Under the pieces are notes generated by a model. The model saw only the letters and a program-made list of their open reading frames with translations. It did not search any database and had not been told where the DNA came from. The translations under genes and the position numbers were made by a program. A DNA stretch of 64,000 nucleotides from Mycteria americana (lineage: Eukaryota > Chordata > Aves > Ciconiiformes > Ciconiidae): contig NC_134365.1 of assembly GCF_035582795.1 (NCBI RefSeq), positions 76,241,635 to 76,305,634 on the forward strand, read 5' to 3'. Below, piece after piece: positions 32,045-45,500 of this stretch (positions within the stretch are counted from its first letter, which is position 1; every line of letters begins with the position of its first letter).

Positions 32045-33652
32045 GCAGGAGTTGGTAAATAATGTAGTAAAATCTTTCATCAGAACTCATTCTAGTGAAC
32101 AAGATCTGTTGAAAATGACTCAATTAACAAGAATTTACAAAATAGTCTGAATAGAAAAGTAATTTTCTGTCTTATTACAGTGTTCTTTCACTGCAATTCC
32201 TATATTTGCTTACCAGTTTACCTGCTCACCTCATGTCCTGTGAATTTAGCCTTTGTTTCAAACTGAGATACAACATAAATAAAAAGCGTTTGGGCTTTTC
32301 TTCTTCCAAGAATGGAAGACTTAAGGGGATGACAAAATGAAATATGTGCAAAGTTGACATAACAAATATGGTATGTGACTGTTCCCTTGTTTCCCAGGAA
32401 CAGACCAGAAGGCAAACAACTTGATACAGAATACAGCAGTGGTACATGGGGATTAAGCTATTCTGTGTGAGCCTGTGGAGGACTCTCTTTAGAGGCCTTT
32501 TAGTACAAGTAGGATGGACATCTGCAAGGGTGGTCTTGTGCAAGAAAACTCAGTTCAACCTCGTAACTCAAGAATTAAGAGAATATTCTACCTTAAGCCT
32601 GCTGCTTACTAGCAGGAAAAACTGACTACTTGCCTCCTTTGTGCTTCTACTTAAGCAGAGGAACTTGTAGTCCCTGCAGGCGAGGCGAGAAGATAAAGGG
32701 AGCATACCTTCAAGAGGTGGTGTGTGCTATGGGAGAAGACTTGATTGAGTTTGCTGTCAGTGAACTGAAGTTCTGTGCACAATGGGTCATGTTCTGTAGA
32801 AGTTAAGGGAAGAGGCTCACCTCCTAGGTAGGGTGGGAGGGAGCTGGGCTCTCACCAGCAGCCAAGAATCACACTTTAAAAAGCACTCAGGTGGTGGTTT
32901 TGGTTTACTTAAACTTCTAGCAAGACAGAAGTTTGGGTTTTTTTGTGTTTGGTCTCTTAGGACTTGCTGGTCTTCTGTTCATGATGCATTTGCAAAACAA
33001 CTCATCAGCAGTGATTTATTACTGTAGTATTTAGAGGCCTTGAATGAGATCCTGACCTGTACTGCTAGGCTCTGGTGAGTGCTGGTGAGATGAGCACTCC
33101 CCCTCCTCTCATGGCTGGAACGGATGGCTGGTGGGAGCGTTGGCGTGACCTGCCCGTGTGGCACGGCAAGGGTGAGCTGGGAACGCAGTGCAGGTCTGCT
33201 GCCTTCCGCACCACTGTCCTGCTCGGAGGCCCTCTGTCACCTGCCTGTGTCATCTGTTGCGGGTGTCTCTGTGGTCCAGAATATCCTCTCCTGGTCTATC
33301 TTGCCAGATGTTGAATTTGCAATGTGCCTGTTAAAATATGGGGCTCTTCCTCAACCCGATGTTGCTGGTTTCCCACTGCACCTGCTGTCATTCTGTTAAC
33401 ACTTTCAATTAGCGAATTGGTTGTGTGGTGTGTGTGCCTGATGGCGCTGCCGCTTCTTTCTGCTCTGCTGTAATGCTTCCTAAATACTTGTTCATGAACT
33501 GGTGGCTTTGTAGGTGTTTCTTTGGTTGCGGTGCAGCGTTTGCTTTTTGATGCGGGTTGGGGGGAAGATAGTGGGACTTTCTCTTCTCCATTTCTCACAG
33601 CTGCAGATAGAGGCATTCTTCTAATTCCTCTGCTGCTGAGCTGTTTGGAGCC

Positions 33653-33669
33653 GGGGGGGGGGGCGGGGG
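33653..33669. repeat. G11-C-G5 tract
   Basis: Eleven G bases, one C, then five G bases on the presumed sense strand, with further G-triplets downstream. It is quadruplex-prone. Confidence 0.9.
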
Positions 33670-36600
33670 ATGGAACGGGACCCTTGCTTTGTTGTTTCCT
33701 TGTCCTGGAGTTGGGTTTAACTTACACAGAGCACCTGTCCTGTTGTGATCCTGACATCCTGTCACTACTCATTCCCCTGGCTCCCCGGGAGATAGCGTGT
33801 TTGTTTCTGGCAGCTCTCTGCCTTACCCTTATAGGAAACTCCAGCCAGGAATTCTCTAGAATTCTTCCCCTCCCTCCCTTGTCCTTCACTAACCTCTAAC
33901 CACGTTTTCATCTTTCTTGACAAGATTCTTAGTTTCATTTATCTGCTGCTTTCCCCTCACTCTTCAGCTTTGATTATTTTTCCAGGAGCTGCTTAGAAAC
34001 ATTAACCATTACAGATGTGTAGAACAGTCAAATACAGTCAAATTCCCTAGGGTTTTTTTTTTTAGCTTGACTCTAATACTAAAATGCCTATGGCATGTAA
34101 ATATTTTCTATGTACGCTACTTGTCATGACAAAAAGATCTACCCTCAGCAGAGGGTAAGGAACTGCAGTGGCTATATTTCCATATTACAGTATACCACTA
34201 TTACCTGTTGTAAGAGCCCTATGTTTCCCTACCTGAGCATAAACCACTGTTATAGTAAGGGCATATAAGTTCAAACTTTGTTTTGTGTAGTGAATGTTAA
34301 TGACTTTTGAAATGTCTTTACATGCTGTAAGATAAAAATGTGACATAAATAGAAGGAAATGGCAAATGTACTTTCCTGTCTTAGGCTTATGGCTTCTTAA
34401 CTGCTTGAGAAATGCTCTGTCACCTCTAAGACAACATTATTTTGTTCTAAAAGACGTAAATCATTTACCTCAACTTTTGCAAAAACGTACTTGCTTTTAG
34501 TTATGTGGGTAGCAGAGAAGAGGATGACTAAATTTATTTAAATATATGCAGCAAGGGTATTTTTTCCTATTTTGTAATGCCCTTCACGCTTGTCATTCTA
34601 AATGCATATGCAAAAGCCTAAATAATTAGAAATCTATATGCTTTCTGACCATTATTTACTTTAATAGTCCATAATGATCTTTGGACAAACTGTATTTTAC
34701 TTTGGAAGACAACACTTCAAATTAAGCTCCATTATCTTCAAATTGACTAGTATGAATGAGAATAGCATTCAATGTATACACTGTTTTTAAGAGTACCCTT
34801 TTTCTTCCTCACGTGGACATAAAGTACGTAGAAAGGCAGAAGACAGTTTTGCTATAATGGAGTGCAAATTAAATAAGAGGGAAGATTGTCCTGTAGTATC
34901 TGAAATGTCCTCCCTACATTGCTGCTGTAAAATGTTCTCTGATATGAAAAAGGTGGGTAATGGCTTCTCAGCTTTCCATCAAATGGGATATATCTCATCA
35001 TCCCCCAGTTTTGAGAATGGATCCTATTGCTCAGTAGAACAACGTGGGTAGGTGGCTTCTGTGAATAGACAATGCTTCCCTCGTATGCACCATGACCTAT
35101 GTGGAATCGCAAGCCCAGCAGGACTTCTGTTTCAGCTCTGGGGCTTACAAGAAGAGGTTGGTTTCAGAGCACTGCAATTAGGCAATGGAGCTAACAGAAG
35201 TTTGGACACCATCTGAAACTGGGATCTCATGGAAAAAAAGAAAAAAGACTGGTTTTTAGATCAGTGGATGGTATTATTTGAATCCCTTGTGACGATCATA
35301 AAGTGTGGTGTCACGATGTATAGCAGTACTGTTGAGTCTCTTCTTACTTGCTGGGATCTCAAGTACTGGGCAGATGAGAATCTCTGGTTTGATTTTAATG
35401 TTGAGAAGGGAGCTCTCTGAGATACTTCATTCATAGTACAAACCTTAGTACAAGATTACAGGGCAGACTTCCTTTGGATATCCAACCACTACTTCTCAGT
35501 GGCTTTTTTCATGAAAATGTAAAAGATATAGCTACTAGATGACTAATTAGACCTTAAACCAGCAGTTGATATGTCCCATCCTGAGTCAAGGAGCCTGTTG
35601 GCAATCCCAGCAAGGTGTCGCTGTAATGAAGTCCTGCTCTGCAAACGAGCGCTTGATTAACTTGTGTGTCAACATGACCACTTCTGTCAGTATTCTGAAA
35701 TGCTTAACAGCAGGATGCTATTGTGAGGTCGCAAAGGCATAGATGTAAAGTTATGATAGTCAAACAAGGTGCCACCTATGAGCATAACTGTTAGTAACTA
35801 TGCCTGTGTGCTGTGGCTGTCAAGTAAGTCAGGGGAAACTTCTGTAAAAGATGTTAAGCTAACCTGATTTACCTAGCACCTTGAGTGGGATAACAGCATG
35901 CACGTAGCATCTCTGCTGGCAAGAAGCTCAAGCAAAGAGAAATCTAAAACTTCATGTTCTTATGGCATACTTAACAACAGTACTTTATGAATGACCTTTT
36001 AAGGAACAAGTGTCAAAGGAAAGGTTCATCTTGTAAGTGGAGACAGCTATGTCAGAAGTGCTAACTAGAAGAGTGTATTTATGTTACAAGCTTGTTAATT
36101 GGTTTCGAAGATAGTGGTGAATTGTAGTTTGCGTTGTTGATTCTAGGGGTTGCGAAGCACGTATGTAAAGTGTAATCTGAGTTGGTACCTAGGTGCTGTG
36201 TAGCAAATAAGAAACTACTGGATACTCTTACAACATCTTTTCCTGCAATTCCTACTTTAGCTTTTACTACAAAATAGTAACAGTAATGACCAGTACTCTA
36301 AAGCTGTTAGAGCATACAGAGCTTTTTTAATGAGGCTTCATGTGTTCTTATGCCTGATGGAACTTCTGAATAATCTTGCTGTGTGTCCAGTGTTGTCATC
36401 TTGCTCTGTGGTGTGTTCTATGTCTTACTGACTTCTGCAACCAGTTTTAATAAAGTCAGTCCTGCACTTGTTGTAGTGTCATTAGAAAACTGGAAATAGC
36501 TGTACGGCCCAACATGGGTCCTTTCTGCTAAACTTGATGTTGAAGTGAGATATTAAAACCAAGGCAAATTTAGTGAGTATTTTGACTTCTGTGCATTTCT

Positions 36601-37708
36601 ATAGCCCTTTTTCAAAAAATGTCTTGATCATGTGATTTCCTGCAATGGATTTATTTCTGATGTTGAGAATTAATGCAGATTTTCAAAGAGATCACAAAGT
36701 AAAGAACCAACAATACTAATCTACAAGCTTTTACTGTTTGATTGTTTTTTTTTAAGTCCATACAGTAGCAAATTGATGAGAGTATCCTTTGAGAAATTCT
36801 TTACTAACACTTCTACAGGAAGAACTTTAGGTTCTGTTTTGCTATGGTGAGCCCATCATCAGGGTGTCTGACTGGTTACCTTGTACTCTTTAGCACTCTT
36901 GAGATGCAAATGGTTTCTGTCCATCTCAAAGGCATTATTCACCCTGAACCCTGTGGATGTATTGAGATATTCTTTCTGTGTTTTGTTCATGTGACTTAAT
37001 TTCACTACAATGAAGGCCAAGCATGTCTATGAAACTTGTCTGGAACAATATTGTTTGCACTGCTAGTACTTTGCTCAGACCAATTTGACTATGTGTGAAC
37101 CTGAGGCAGAGCTTGAATATGTCTGAATTGGTCACTTGTGTCTAGAATTGCCTCTTATGTGAATTTCAGTTTTGTTCATTCAATTCTCAGTTATTTCAAA
37201 ATTTCTAGCATTTTAGTAACATTGACTTTTATTTAAGACTTATATTCATGACTCTGCTGATATGGAGTATAATACCTTAATCCAAAATGAACTTTCTTTG
37301 AGGACTGTAAAGATGTATGGTGAATCTTTCATGAGTTGCTTGGGAGACTTTGAGGAAGAATCATCCTTAGGAAGTGAGTGGAACATTCTTCTCTGGCTAA
37401 ACTGGATTCCCTTACCCAGGGTTTGTCCTTCATACTTGTTGATGGAAGCACAAGGATGTCTTTGCAGTCTCCTGTGCTGTAGGAAGCCCTCAGGAAAGCA
37501 GCCTGTCTTCTGACCTTCTGTGCTGCTGTTGGAGAACCGTGTGGTACCAAGTTGCCTGCCTCTTACATTATTGCCTTTTCTGGTTTGGTCTCAAGAGCAG
37601 GCTGGGAAGAGGAGATGCAGTTTGTGATTATGGGCTAACACTCAAAGATAGATACCCTGCTGGCTGTGTTTCTTTGTCTTTTTAATTTTTTAAAATGAAT
37701 TCTTGCCA

Positions 37709-37750
37709 GGTTTTGGTCAATGAGTATTGAAACTCCCAAACATCTCAGGT
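37709..37750. repeat. Possible arm of an ancient palindromic repeat
   Basis: 'GGTCAATGAGTATTGAAA', 'CTCCCAAACATCTCAGG' resembles the sauropsid foldback arm with 'GTCAATGGGAGTTG...GCACCTCAGG'. It is a short and diverged match and a weak call. Confidence 0.25.
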
Positions 37751-40700
37751 CGCCTGTTTTTATCTTTCTTATACCTCCTGGGATTTGTATATGACACTAG
37801 CTGCTTTGTGCGCATTTAACAGATGTGGGGGTTTTGTTCAAAAAGAAAAAAAAAAAGCTTAAAGTATGGATTTATGGTAGGCCTGTAAAAATGTGTGTTA
37901 CTTTGTCAGCTTATGCTGTTAAAAAAAAAATACTATATGTAAGAATAAATGTGTTGGTCTTCATGTGAGATGCTTTTACACTCAGTCAATAAGTGCTGAA
38001 GTTTATTTGAAGCATCAGAAATGTAGGTGGTAGAGAATGAGGTAAACAGTGATTTGGTGTAAGTCTAAAGAACCATCATCCCCAAATAAATTGTGACACA
38101 ACTTACCTAAGTTTGCTTTTGTGTGTTTGCTTATTTGGGTTTGTGGTAACTGATTTGTATTGTATCTTGAGGGAAAGCGATGGCATTGTCACAATTCACA
38201 TGGAAAACAAATGTGCAAGCTTATTTACATATGTCATTCATACGAAATTCAAGTTGACTTATTCCACTGAAAGACACTGGTCCCAGGCTTTTTTTAATGA
38301 GTCAACACTAGTTGTCTTCTGAGACTCAACTTCAACTCTGCTGGTATAGATTTACTCATGACTCACTTGTAAGTGAACATGACTTGATTAAAAATGTATT
38401 CAGAATTAATAACAAGGGATACTTTTTGCACTTTAAGAAAAGCTTTTGGAAAACTGGAGTAATTCAATGGCTCTGAACTTCATTAACTGTAAAAGGTATT
38501 TAACAAAGAAAAAGATCAAGATTTGTCACTGGCTTAGGGCTAGTCTAAGTGAGTGATCTCTGAACTGTGTCATTATCGATGACCATATGTAAAGAATTGG
38601 AGGCTTTTGTTTTCTAGAGAAGCATCTTCATCCTTTGAGTCAGTTTTTCAAGACCCAGCTGGTGAAAGCAACCTGGTCTGAACTGAGTGTTGGCCTTGCT
38701 TTGAGCAGGAGGCTGGACTCTTGTGGGTCCTTCCAGCCTGAAGGATTCTGCCAACTTGTTTATTTTCTTTTTTGTTTTTAAGAGGTGTTTGTACCACACG
38801 ACCACCATCAGCTGTAATGGGATTGCCTTGCTGATACTTCCAGCAATTAAACCAGAGATGTAGATAAATCCCTGCTCTTAAGTGATTTTTTAATAACATT
38901 TTTTGCTTACTTTTATAGCACTGCTACTGGAATAAATACAGAACATCTAGGACTTTCTCTGCATCTCTCTTTCTGGCCACTGCAGAATCTTTGTTTAAAG
39001 AGGTGGAGTAGGGCAAGTTGGTGTGGCCTTTCTCTAAATTCTAGGGTAAGTTCTCGGCTTTCCAGAAGCTGAGTTTTGTATGGAATCTAATGATTCTGTA
39101 CTGGAATGCAGCAGACAAACAAACTCTGCTTTAGGGAAACTTGTCAGAGATGTAAATATATTTAAATTCCCTATGAATTACTTAATGAAAAAAAGGCTAT
39201 AAAGATAATGAACATTAGAGATGATAATGCAAAATGTATTGACTAAGAAGAAAGAAGTTCTAACAAAATTTGATTTATACATTCACCTAATGAGACCTAT
39301 AATGAGGAGTTAAAAATACAGACTTTTCTATAGGAAAGGAGCAATGAGATCTGTCTCTTAATTGGTGTGCGTGCGTACTTGAGTAAGGTGCATATGGAAA
39401 AAACATGCCAGGATCCAGGATTTCAGGTCTGCTTGTTCACACACCACTTTCTTTGTGAAAGGAATAGTAGAGTGGGTGTTCCTTCGTGTATTTAGACTTC
39501 TGCAGCCTTTGTCACAGATAAGCCTGTAATTCACTGATGATAACTCTGAGACTTACAGAAACATCCCACTCTGGGCCCAACATGATAAATCAAGCTTCAG
39601 CTACAAGCTTTGGAGTGGGAGCAAAAGAACAGATTTTTAATGAAGTTGAGGAGGAATAATTGATTAATACCCTGTGCTTCACTGGGTGCTACATGATCAG
39701 AATTTTTTCTTTAAATCCTTGATCAAACCATTCTACTGTCACTTTATTTGTTGAGGGAAAGGGTTCCACTTTGGTTCAAGTACTGATGTACAGATTTTAT
39801 ACAGTTGATAAAAAGTATGTTGAGTAGGTTGCTTGGTGTACCTTTTCATGGAAACCTTATTTTCTTCCTTTCAATTACCTGATACTTTTTTTTTCTGGTA
39901 AAACAATGCTAGAACATGCTATCAAGAGAAAGGGTGAGAAGTTAATTTTTCACTATTATACTTACAGATGAAGTAATATTGCAAGAAGGCAATAGTAGAT
40001 GGATTAAACTTTACAGGAATAAGAACACAAAGGAAACTTGCTAAATGGTCACTTGTGCAAAAATACTTGGCAACTATAGCATCAATTCTTAAAGTCTAGC
40101 AAATATCTGAGCATTGCAGTATGTGTTTAGTTACTTATGTATAGGCACCTGAATTTCAAAATCTTGAGTTTCTTAATTTAAAAATCAGAAAATTAAAATT
40201 TAATTTAATAGAACCTACGGTATGAGTTGGGGGAGGTTTAAAGGGAAATCTCAGGGTAATGGTATATTCTGGCATACTCTGATTGTTTAGTCATATGCAT
40301 CAATAGTTATCAATCCTGATGGTAACTCCTGTTTTCTAAATCAAGACTAGATAGTGATTTGGAGTCACTGTGGTGTCTCAGAATGGTTTCTTGAGGAATT
40401 TTTGGTATCTCTTACATTTTTACCAAAATCAGGAAGCAAGACTTGATTTAACTGCTTGCTAGCTTGTGTTGGAAGCTCATAGTTTAGCCCCTTAGTTTAT
40501 TCACTGAAAAGCAATGTATTACGAAGAAGTGAAAAGTGACTAACTGTTGAAATTTGAGCATGGGACTCTTGAATATGCACACACTACGCTGATTCCAAAG
40601 TCAGTGGCCCGATGCCAGTTGAGGTGGCCTGCGGTAGAACTGAGCCACTGCTAAGTACTTTTGCAAATACGATCATTGGTGCTGTGGAAAGCCAGTGTGC

Positions 40701-42436
40701 AGTGAACACAGGTTATTGTGTGCAGGAGTGAGAGAACACGTAAATTGGTCTATACTGGTGTAGTGCTGGATTTAATTTGGGGATTTGCTTGTAGAAGACG
40801 AATGGAAATTGTAGTAGGCCCTGTGTCTGTAGGGATGTGTAGTTGCAATACTTTTGTTTAGAGTTGAAATAAACATTGTAGTACTTCAGTGCTACCAGCC
40901 TTACAATAATATGCAGGCTCGTTGCCAGAGCTGCTGTAAAAGCTGTTGTACCGGCTTTCATAAGAAGGTCTTGGAGGTCAGTTAAGTGTCTGCCTGGGAC
41001 CAGTAAGCCCTTATTACTGACTATGTTGTGGAAGTAGGACGTACTAGATCTCGGAGAGCCTTACTGTAGTAGTATCAGTTGCAAACCATAGTATTCATGG
41101 TATTGGAGGCAATGTGCATGGAAATGCACTGGTATTACTGGAAACAGTTTTTAGATGGCAAAGGGTGTTTAAAGATCTGGGAACTCTGAGCTTGTCAAAT
41201 GTTTCTGTAGCATACTTTGGACATCTTTTAGCCACTGGTGTTGGTAGTCTGCTGAAACATGGCTTCTTGATGGTGTGTTTCTCTTAAACAGATCAATTAA
41301 TTAAAGTGTTTGTTAAAAGTTCACTAGTCAAGCAAGACCTAGAAATCCTGTTGTCTTTTGATGTGACCTTAAATAACAGGGCATTTGTGTGTTTGTGTAT
41401 ATCTTTTTGAAAGGGGATAAAGAAGCTTCCATGCTTTCACAGCAACTGTACTTTAAAAATACCTATCACTGCCTATGGAGCGCTTTCTAACTGCGTCTTT
41501 TCACGTAATAATTTTGCACTTCCTTTACCCTGACAATTTACAGGGGAACAGCATGCTTTATTTTTGGCAATCTTCTTAAAAGGGCCTGGATTAAGATCTC
41601 TGACCTACAGCTGTTGTAAATAAAAGTCTTTTTGTTTTAAAGCCTTTTGAAGTTGTTGCCTTTTTGTGTTAATTGATTAAAATATGTACTGTGTTGGCCA
41701 GAGTTCCTCTTGCTAATTGGATAAAACAAAACCACAGACTAGATACCAAAAATCAACAATATATCTTCCTTCTTGGGAAGGTTGACTATTATTTTGATGG
41801 GCTCTGTTTGCCTGTTGTGGGCATGTATATATGTGTGTTCTAGCCCCAAGACCCCTGAGATTGACATCCTACTTTACTAGGTCTGTCTGTCTAAATGTTA
41901 CAGAACAGATGGTTAATTCAAAACCAAGAGTCTTAAAGCTGGGTAGCTAAATCTGATCTCCTAAAAATGAGGTTGCCAAAACAAGCTGCTGTAGTTGATG
42001 TAGCTGCTGAATTGGCCTTTTATTTGATACAAAGGCAAACCTCAGTCTAATGCCTAAATGTAAAGAGGCTAGTCCTTTCAAAATTTTTTCAGCTTTTAAT
42101 TTCTTTCAGAACCTATAAGAACCTATAACTTGAAGCAGTAAGTTGCTTACATATTGTAGGGCTCCTGGAAGAGAAAAAGGCTTATTTCAAAGCCATTGTT
42201 TTTTTCTGGGCTTATCACGGTGGTCCTGGGTTTTAAAAGTAAGAGACAAATTGCAGCAGTGGAATAAGGCTGACACCTGCTTTTTAACTTGCCATGATTT
42301 GCTTTTTTTCTGTTTAGGTAGTCAGTGAAATGAGAAGGAAAATGCAGATTGTTAGAAGAAAGGATTATTGTGTTTACAGTCAAATTCTTTCTCTTGTTGT
42401 CAACAAATAGGATAGATAATTTGAGACAGGTGTTGT

Positions 42437-42478
42437 GCCAGAAGAAACCTTTAGATCATCTAATCCAACCTGCACACC
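42437..42478 (-). repeat. Worn CR1 3' tail
   Basis: 'GAAGAAACCTTTAGATCATC' followed by 'TAATCCAACC' matches the CR1 3'-terminal region in the same orientation as the copy at 1583-3044, with several substitutions. Only the last 40 or so bases are recognisable. It is a much older insertion than the left-hand copy. Confidence 0.65.
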
Positions 42479-42517
42479 ACAGATCCGAGTTATCTCTGGA
42501 CTGAGCCTAATAGTAAA

Positions 42518-42576
42518 TGAATCTGTGTACTGATTCATTCTGTGTGCTGAATCTGTGTACTGAAAATGTGTACTGA
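42518..42576. repeat. 30-bp-period local duplication
   Basis: TGAATCTGTGTACTGA occurs identically at 42518-42533 and 42548-42563. A shortened third copy (AATGTGTACTGA) ends at 42576. It lies 40 bases from the worn CR1 tail. Confidence 0.8.
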
Positions 42577-45500
42577 TACAAAAGGGATTAAAGCATTTAT
42601 TTTCTGCATTCATCCTGTTGGGATTATTTCTTAGGGACACCATTTCACACTAACCTACTTTCCTACTTTCAAATGAGACAGATGAGCAGACTGATGCTGT
42701 TTATCTCCGCCCTTGGGGGTTTAAATACTTATGATTCTTCTCTGAGCTGCTGGAAGTTATAGTCACTTTTCAGGAATCTCTGACCTTGCAATCCATTTTT
42801 CTATGGTGGATTGAGTATTTGATCTTAAAGAGAGTTCTGTATGTGACTTTTGGGGGGTTATTTTTCACTTACATGATGCTGTAAGATGCGCTGTTACATT
42901 TTTTTTTTAGGAATACTTTATCTTAAATCATAATGCATGACATGGAGGTAGCTTGATCATTGTATAAAAGTTGGAGAAAGCAGTGAAGTTATTTGTGTAT
43001 GCTTCTGCCGTGATAAATGCCTTAAAGTTAAAAAATTTCAGGCTTTCAAATATTTATTTGCTTTTGCTGGTTCTTTTAATGTTTAACTCTGTGTATGAAA
43101 GGTGTCAGGCAAACAGGTGGAAACTGAATCCTTCCATCTGTTTGATTTACACCACAAGTTTTGTGGGTAAAGTTGTGCTTGCTGGGTAAGAATCTCAAAT
43201 CTCAAATTCTTGCGGGGTAGCCCACTATTTGCTGTAGAGAGGACGTTGCTTGACTTGGCTGCATTTTTAAATGCTAGGTGAAATCATGATTTCCATGGGG
43301 CTTTTGGGCCTTTCTTAGAAGAATGAGTTGGTTTTGGTACTTTTTAAATTCTGCTTCTCCTAGTTGGCCTCAAGACCCTTTTATTTCAGGGGCTTCAACA
43401 GCTCTGTTGAAGCTATCAGCCATATCCTCAGGCTTCTGGAGGTGATGATCTTGAGAGGGGGAGTCATTTGAAATGCCATCTATTTGTCTGCTGATCTGTG
43501 ATTAGGGCATAGGCTTAAATGTTCATACCTCAAGTTCTTGCTCACAACTTGAAATGGCCCCTTCAAACCTGGTGAAAGAACAAAGTTCAGGAACTAGAGG
43601 AACCTTGGCGAAGCTTGGAGAAAGCAATACATTAGGGAAGAAATTGGCAGAGGCACCAAAGTGTCTCAGAGCAGATGGAGTGTTGTCATCAGTTGCAAAA
43701 TCAATGTAAATACTTCCAGAAAATTACTCTTCCTCTGCTCTTGCCAAACGCAAGGAACAGGAGCCGTAAATACCATTGGCAAATTGCTTTAGCTGCCAGT
43801 GAGCATCCTGCAGTTGTAATCAACAAGTTGGAATTCTCCCTTGCAGCACTAAGCAGCGGCTGCTGCAGAAGCGTTGCATTAGTGATGATAAAATACACCT
43901 TTTTGGTTCTTGCCTAAAGACAATGGATTTTTACAGTTTAAAAATCTCACAGTTCTGTTGCTGTGCTATTCTGGTGGGTCATACCAACACTAAAAATGAG
44001 TTGGTGTTTGTTTGTTCCCCCCCGATTGTTCCTTTTGGTTGTGTTGTATGGTATGACTTTCCTGTTTTAGTGTGGTTCAGCATTGGGCTGTAAAGTGGTT
44101 ATTTCATATGTGTTACCATCACGTAACTAGTAACCAATCTGTCCTCCCAAATGCACAGTTTTGGGATACTGTCATGTTTATAAAATGTGTCTGGCTGGCT
44201 GCCACTAAATTGACCACTATGGTGCATGGTTTATAAGGGGATGGCTACCTCTAAATGAAAAGCCACAGGATGAGTTACTAGATCACTAGTGTATATGGCA
44301 TCTGTGTCTCTCCTGAACCCTTGTTACCCAGGAAGACGAATGTTGGAGTGGAGAGTGTTTGGTTTTAAATTCTGAAGTCTCTGGTTGTACTGATCCAAAT
44401 TCCATTTCCATGGAAACTGGAAGTTTAGCACTCTCACTTGTCAACTTCAGCTGCTGGCTGGCTTTGGGGAGGCTAAATTGTTCCCTTACACTAAACCTTT
44501 CAGAATTGAGAGTTGTGTTGGTATATTAGCACCACACAACTTGTGGACACTGAGAAATTATATTTAGAATTATTTAATGCATTTAATTTCTAAGAGATGC
44601 TTAACTTTAACTGCTTACAGATCAGATATCTAAACGTTCAGAGCTCGTGCCAGGATATCCAATTGCTGAATTGTCACGTGCATAATGTACAAGATCATAG
44701 TTCCTTTCCTGATGGGGGTAGCTTCATCATTATGGTGTAGTTTTGCAGATTATGAAGCAAACCCAATTCTTTTATTAGCTGACTGTGCGGTAATGCAGGT
44801 GTCCTCCCTTGCCTTGTAGCAGCTGTGGAATGCTATGCATGCATCAGCTGCAGCAACAACTTACACCTAAAGACATCATGAATCTGCACTGTAAGGGACC
44901 CTGGGGCTCAACTGCACTACCTCATTATGAACGTTTTCTAAGTTCTGGTTATGGTCTTGCCAGCAAGACGGAGCTCGCAGGCTGGTCTGTGTGGAGTTTG
45001 TAATGGCAGAATGGCTATGCCAAACCCAGGGGGGAAGTAGGTGAAGGCTTAACTTTCTGGAAGAAGCCCTGAAGGAATTGATGGCTCTCCCTGCTTCTAA
45101 GTGGAATGGGGTTGTTGAGATCATGGAGAATGTAAAGAATGTACCACTATGTTGTGTTCAAGACAACAGTTGATAGGAGAAACTTGCAATCCTTGGGTCG
45201 ATCAGTAAGTGTTCTCTATTGTGAGAAGGTAACTTCTCTGTTCTTGAAGCTTTAGCTGGTTAAGTGAAACTTTTTTTCCTAATAACTTAGACATACTTTA
45301 TTGGTGTTCCACTTAGAGCTGCTTCGGGAAGCATTATAATCACTGCAATTACTATTTGAAAGCAAGTACTCTTTATGGATTGGCACTTCTGTATTTCTGT
45401 AACTTGTATGATTCACTTTAATGTACAAGAACATGACACAGTAAAAGTATATTGAGTGTATGGGGAAACAGCATTATGTTAGAGATTTGTAGCCAGAAAT

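Larger units (their letters stand above)
26015..42436 (+). other. Putative long first intron, left part
   Basis: No coding exon or recent mobile element is supported. Frames are short and lack domains. Microsatellites, G runs and a local duplication are listed separately. An isolated strong donor, AAG|GTAAGC, at 30283/30284 has no convincing acceptor upstream. I read this as intron because it follows a strong donor with no later exon in evidence. Confidence 0.5.

Noticed and set aside
32024-32060. T21-GCAG as a splice acceptor with exon
   Set aside because: The only nearby donor-like GT follows after about six bases, and the sequence beyond has stops in all frames over a short distance.
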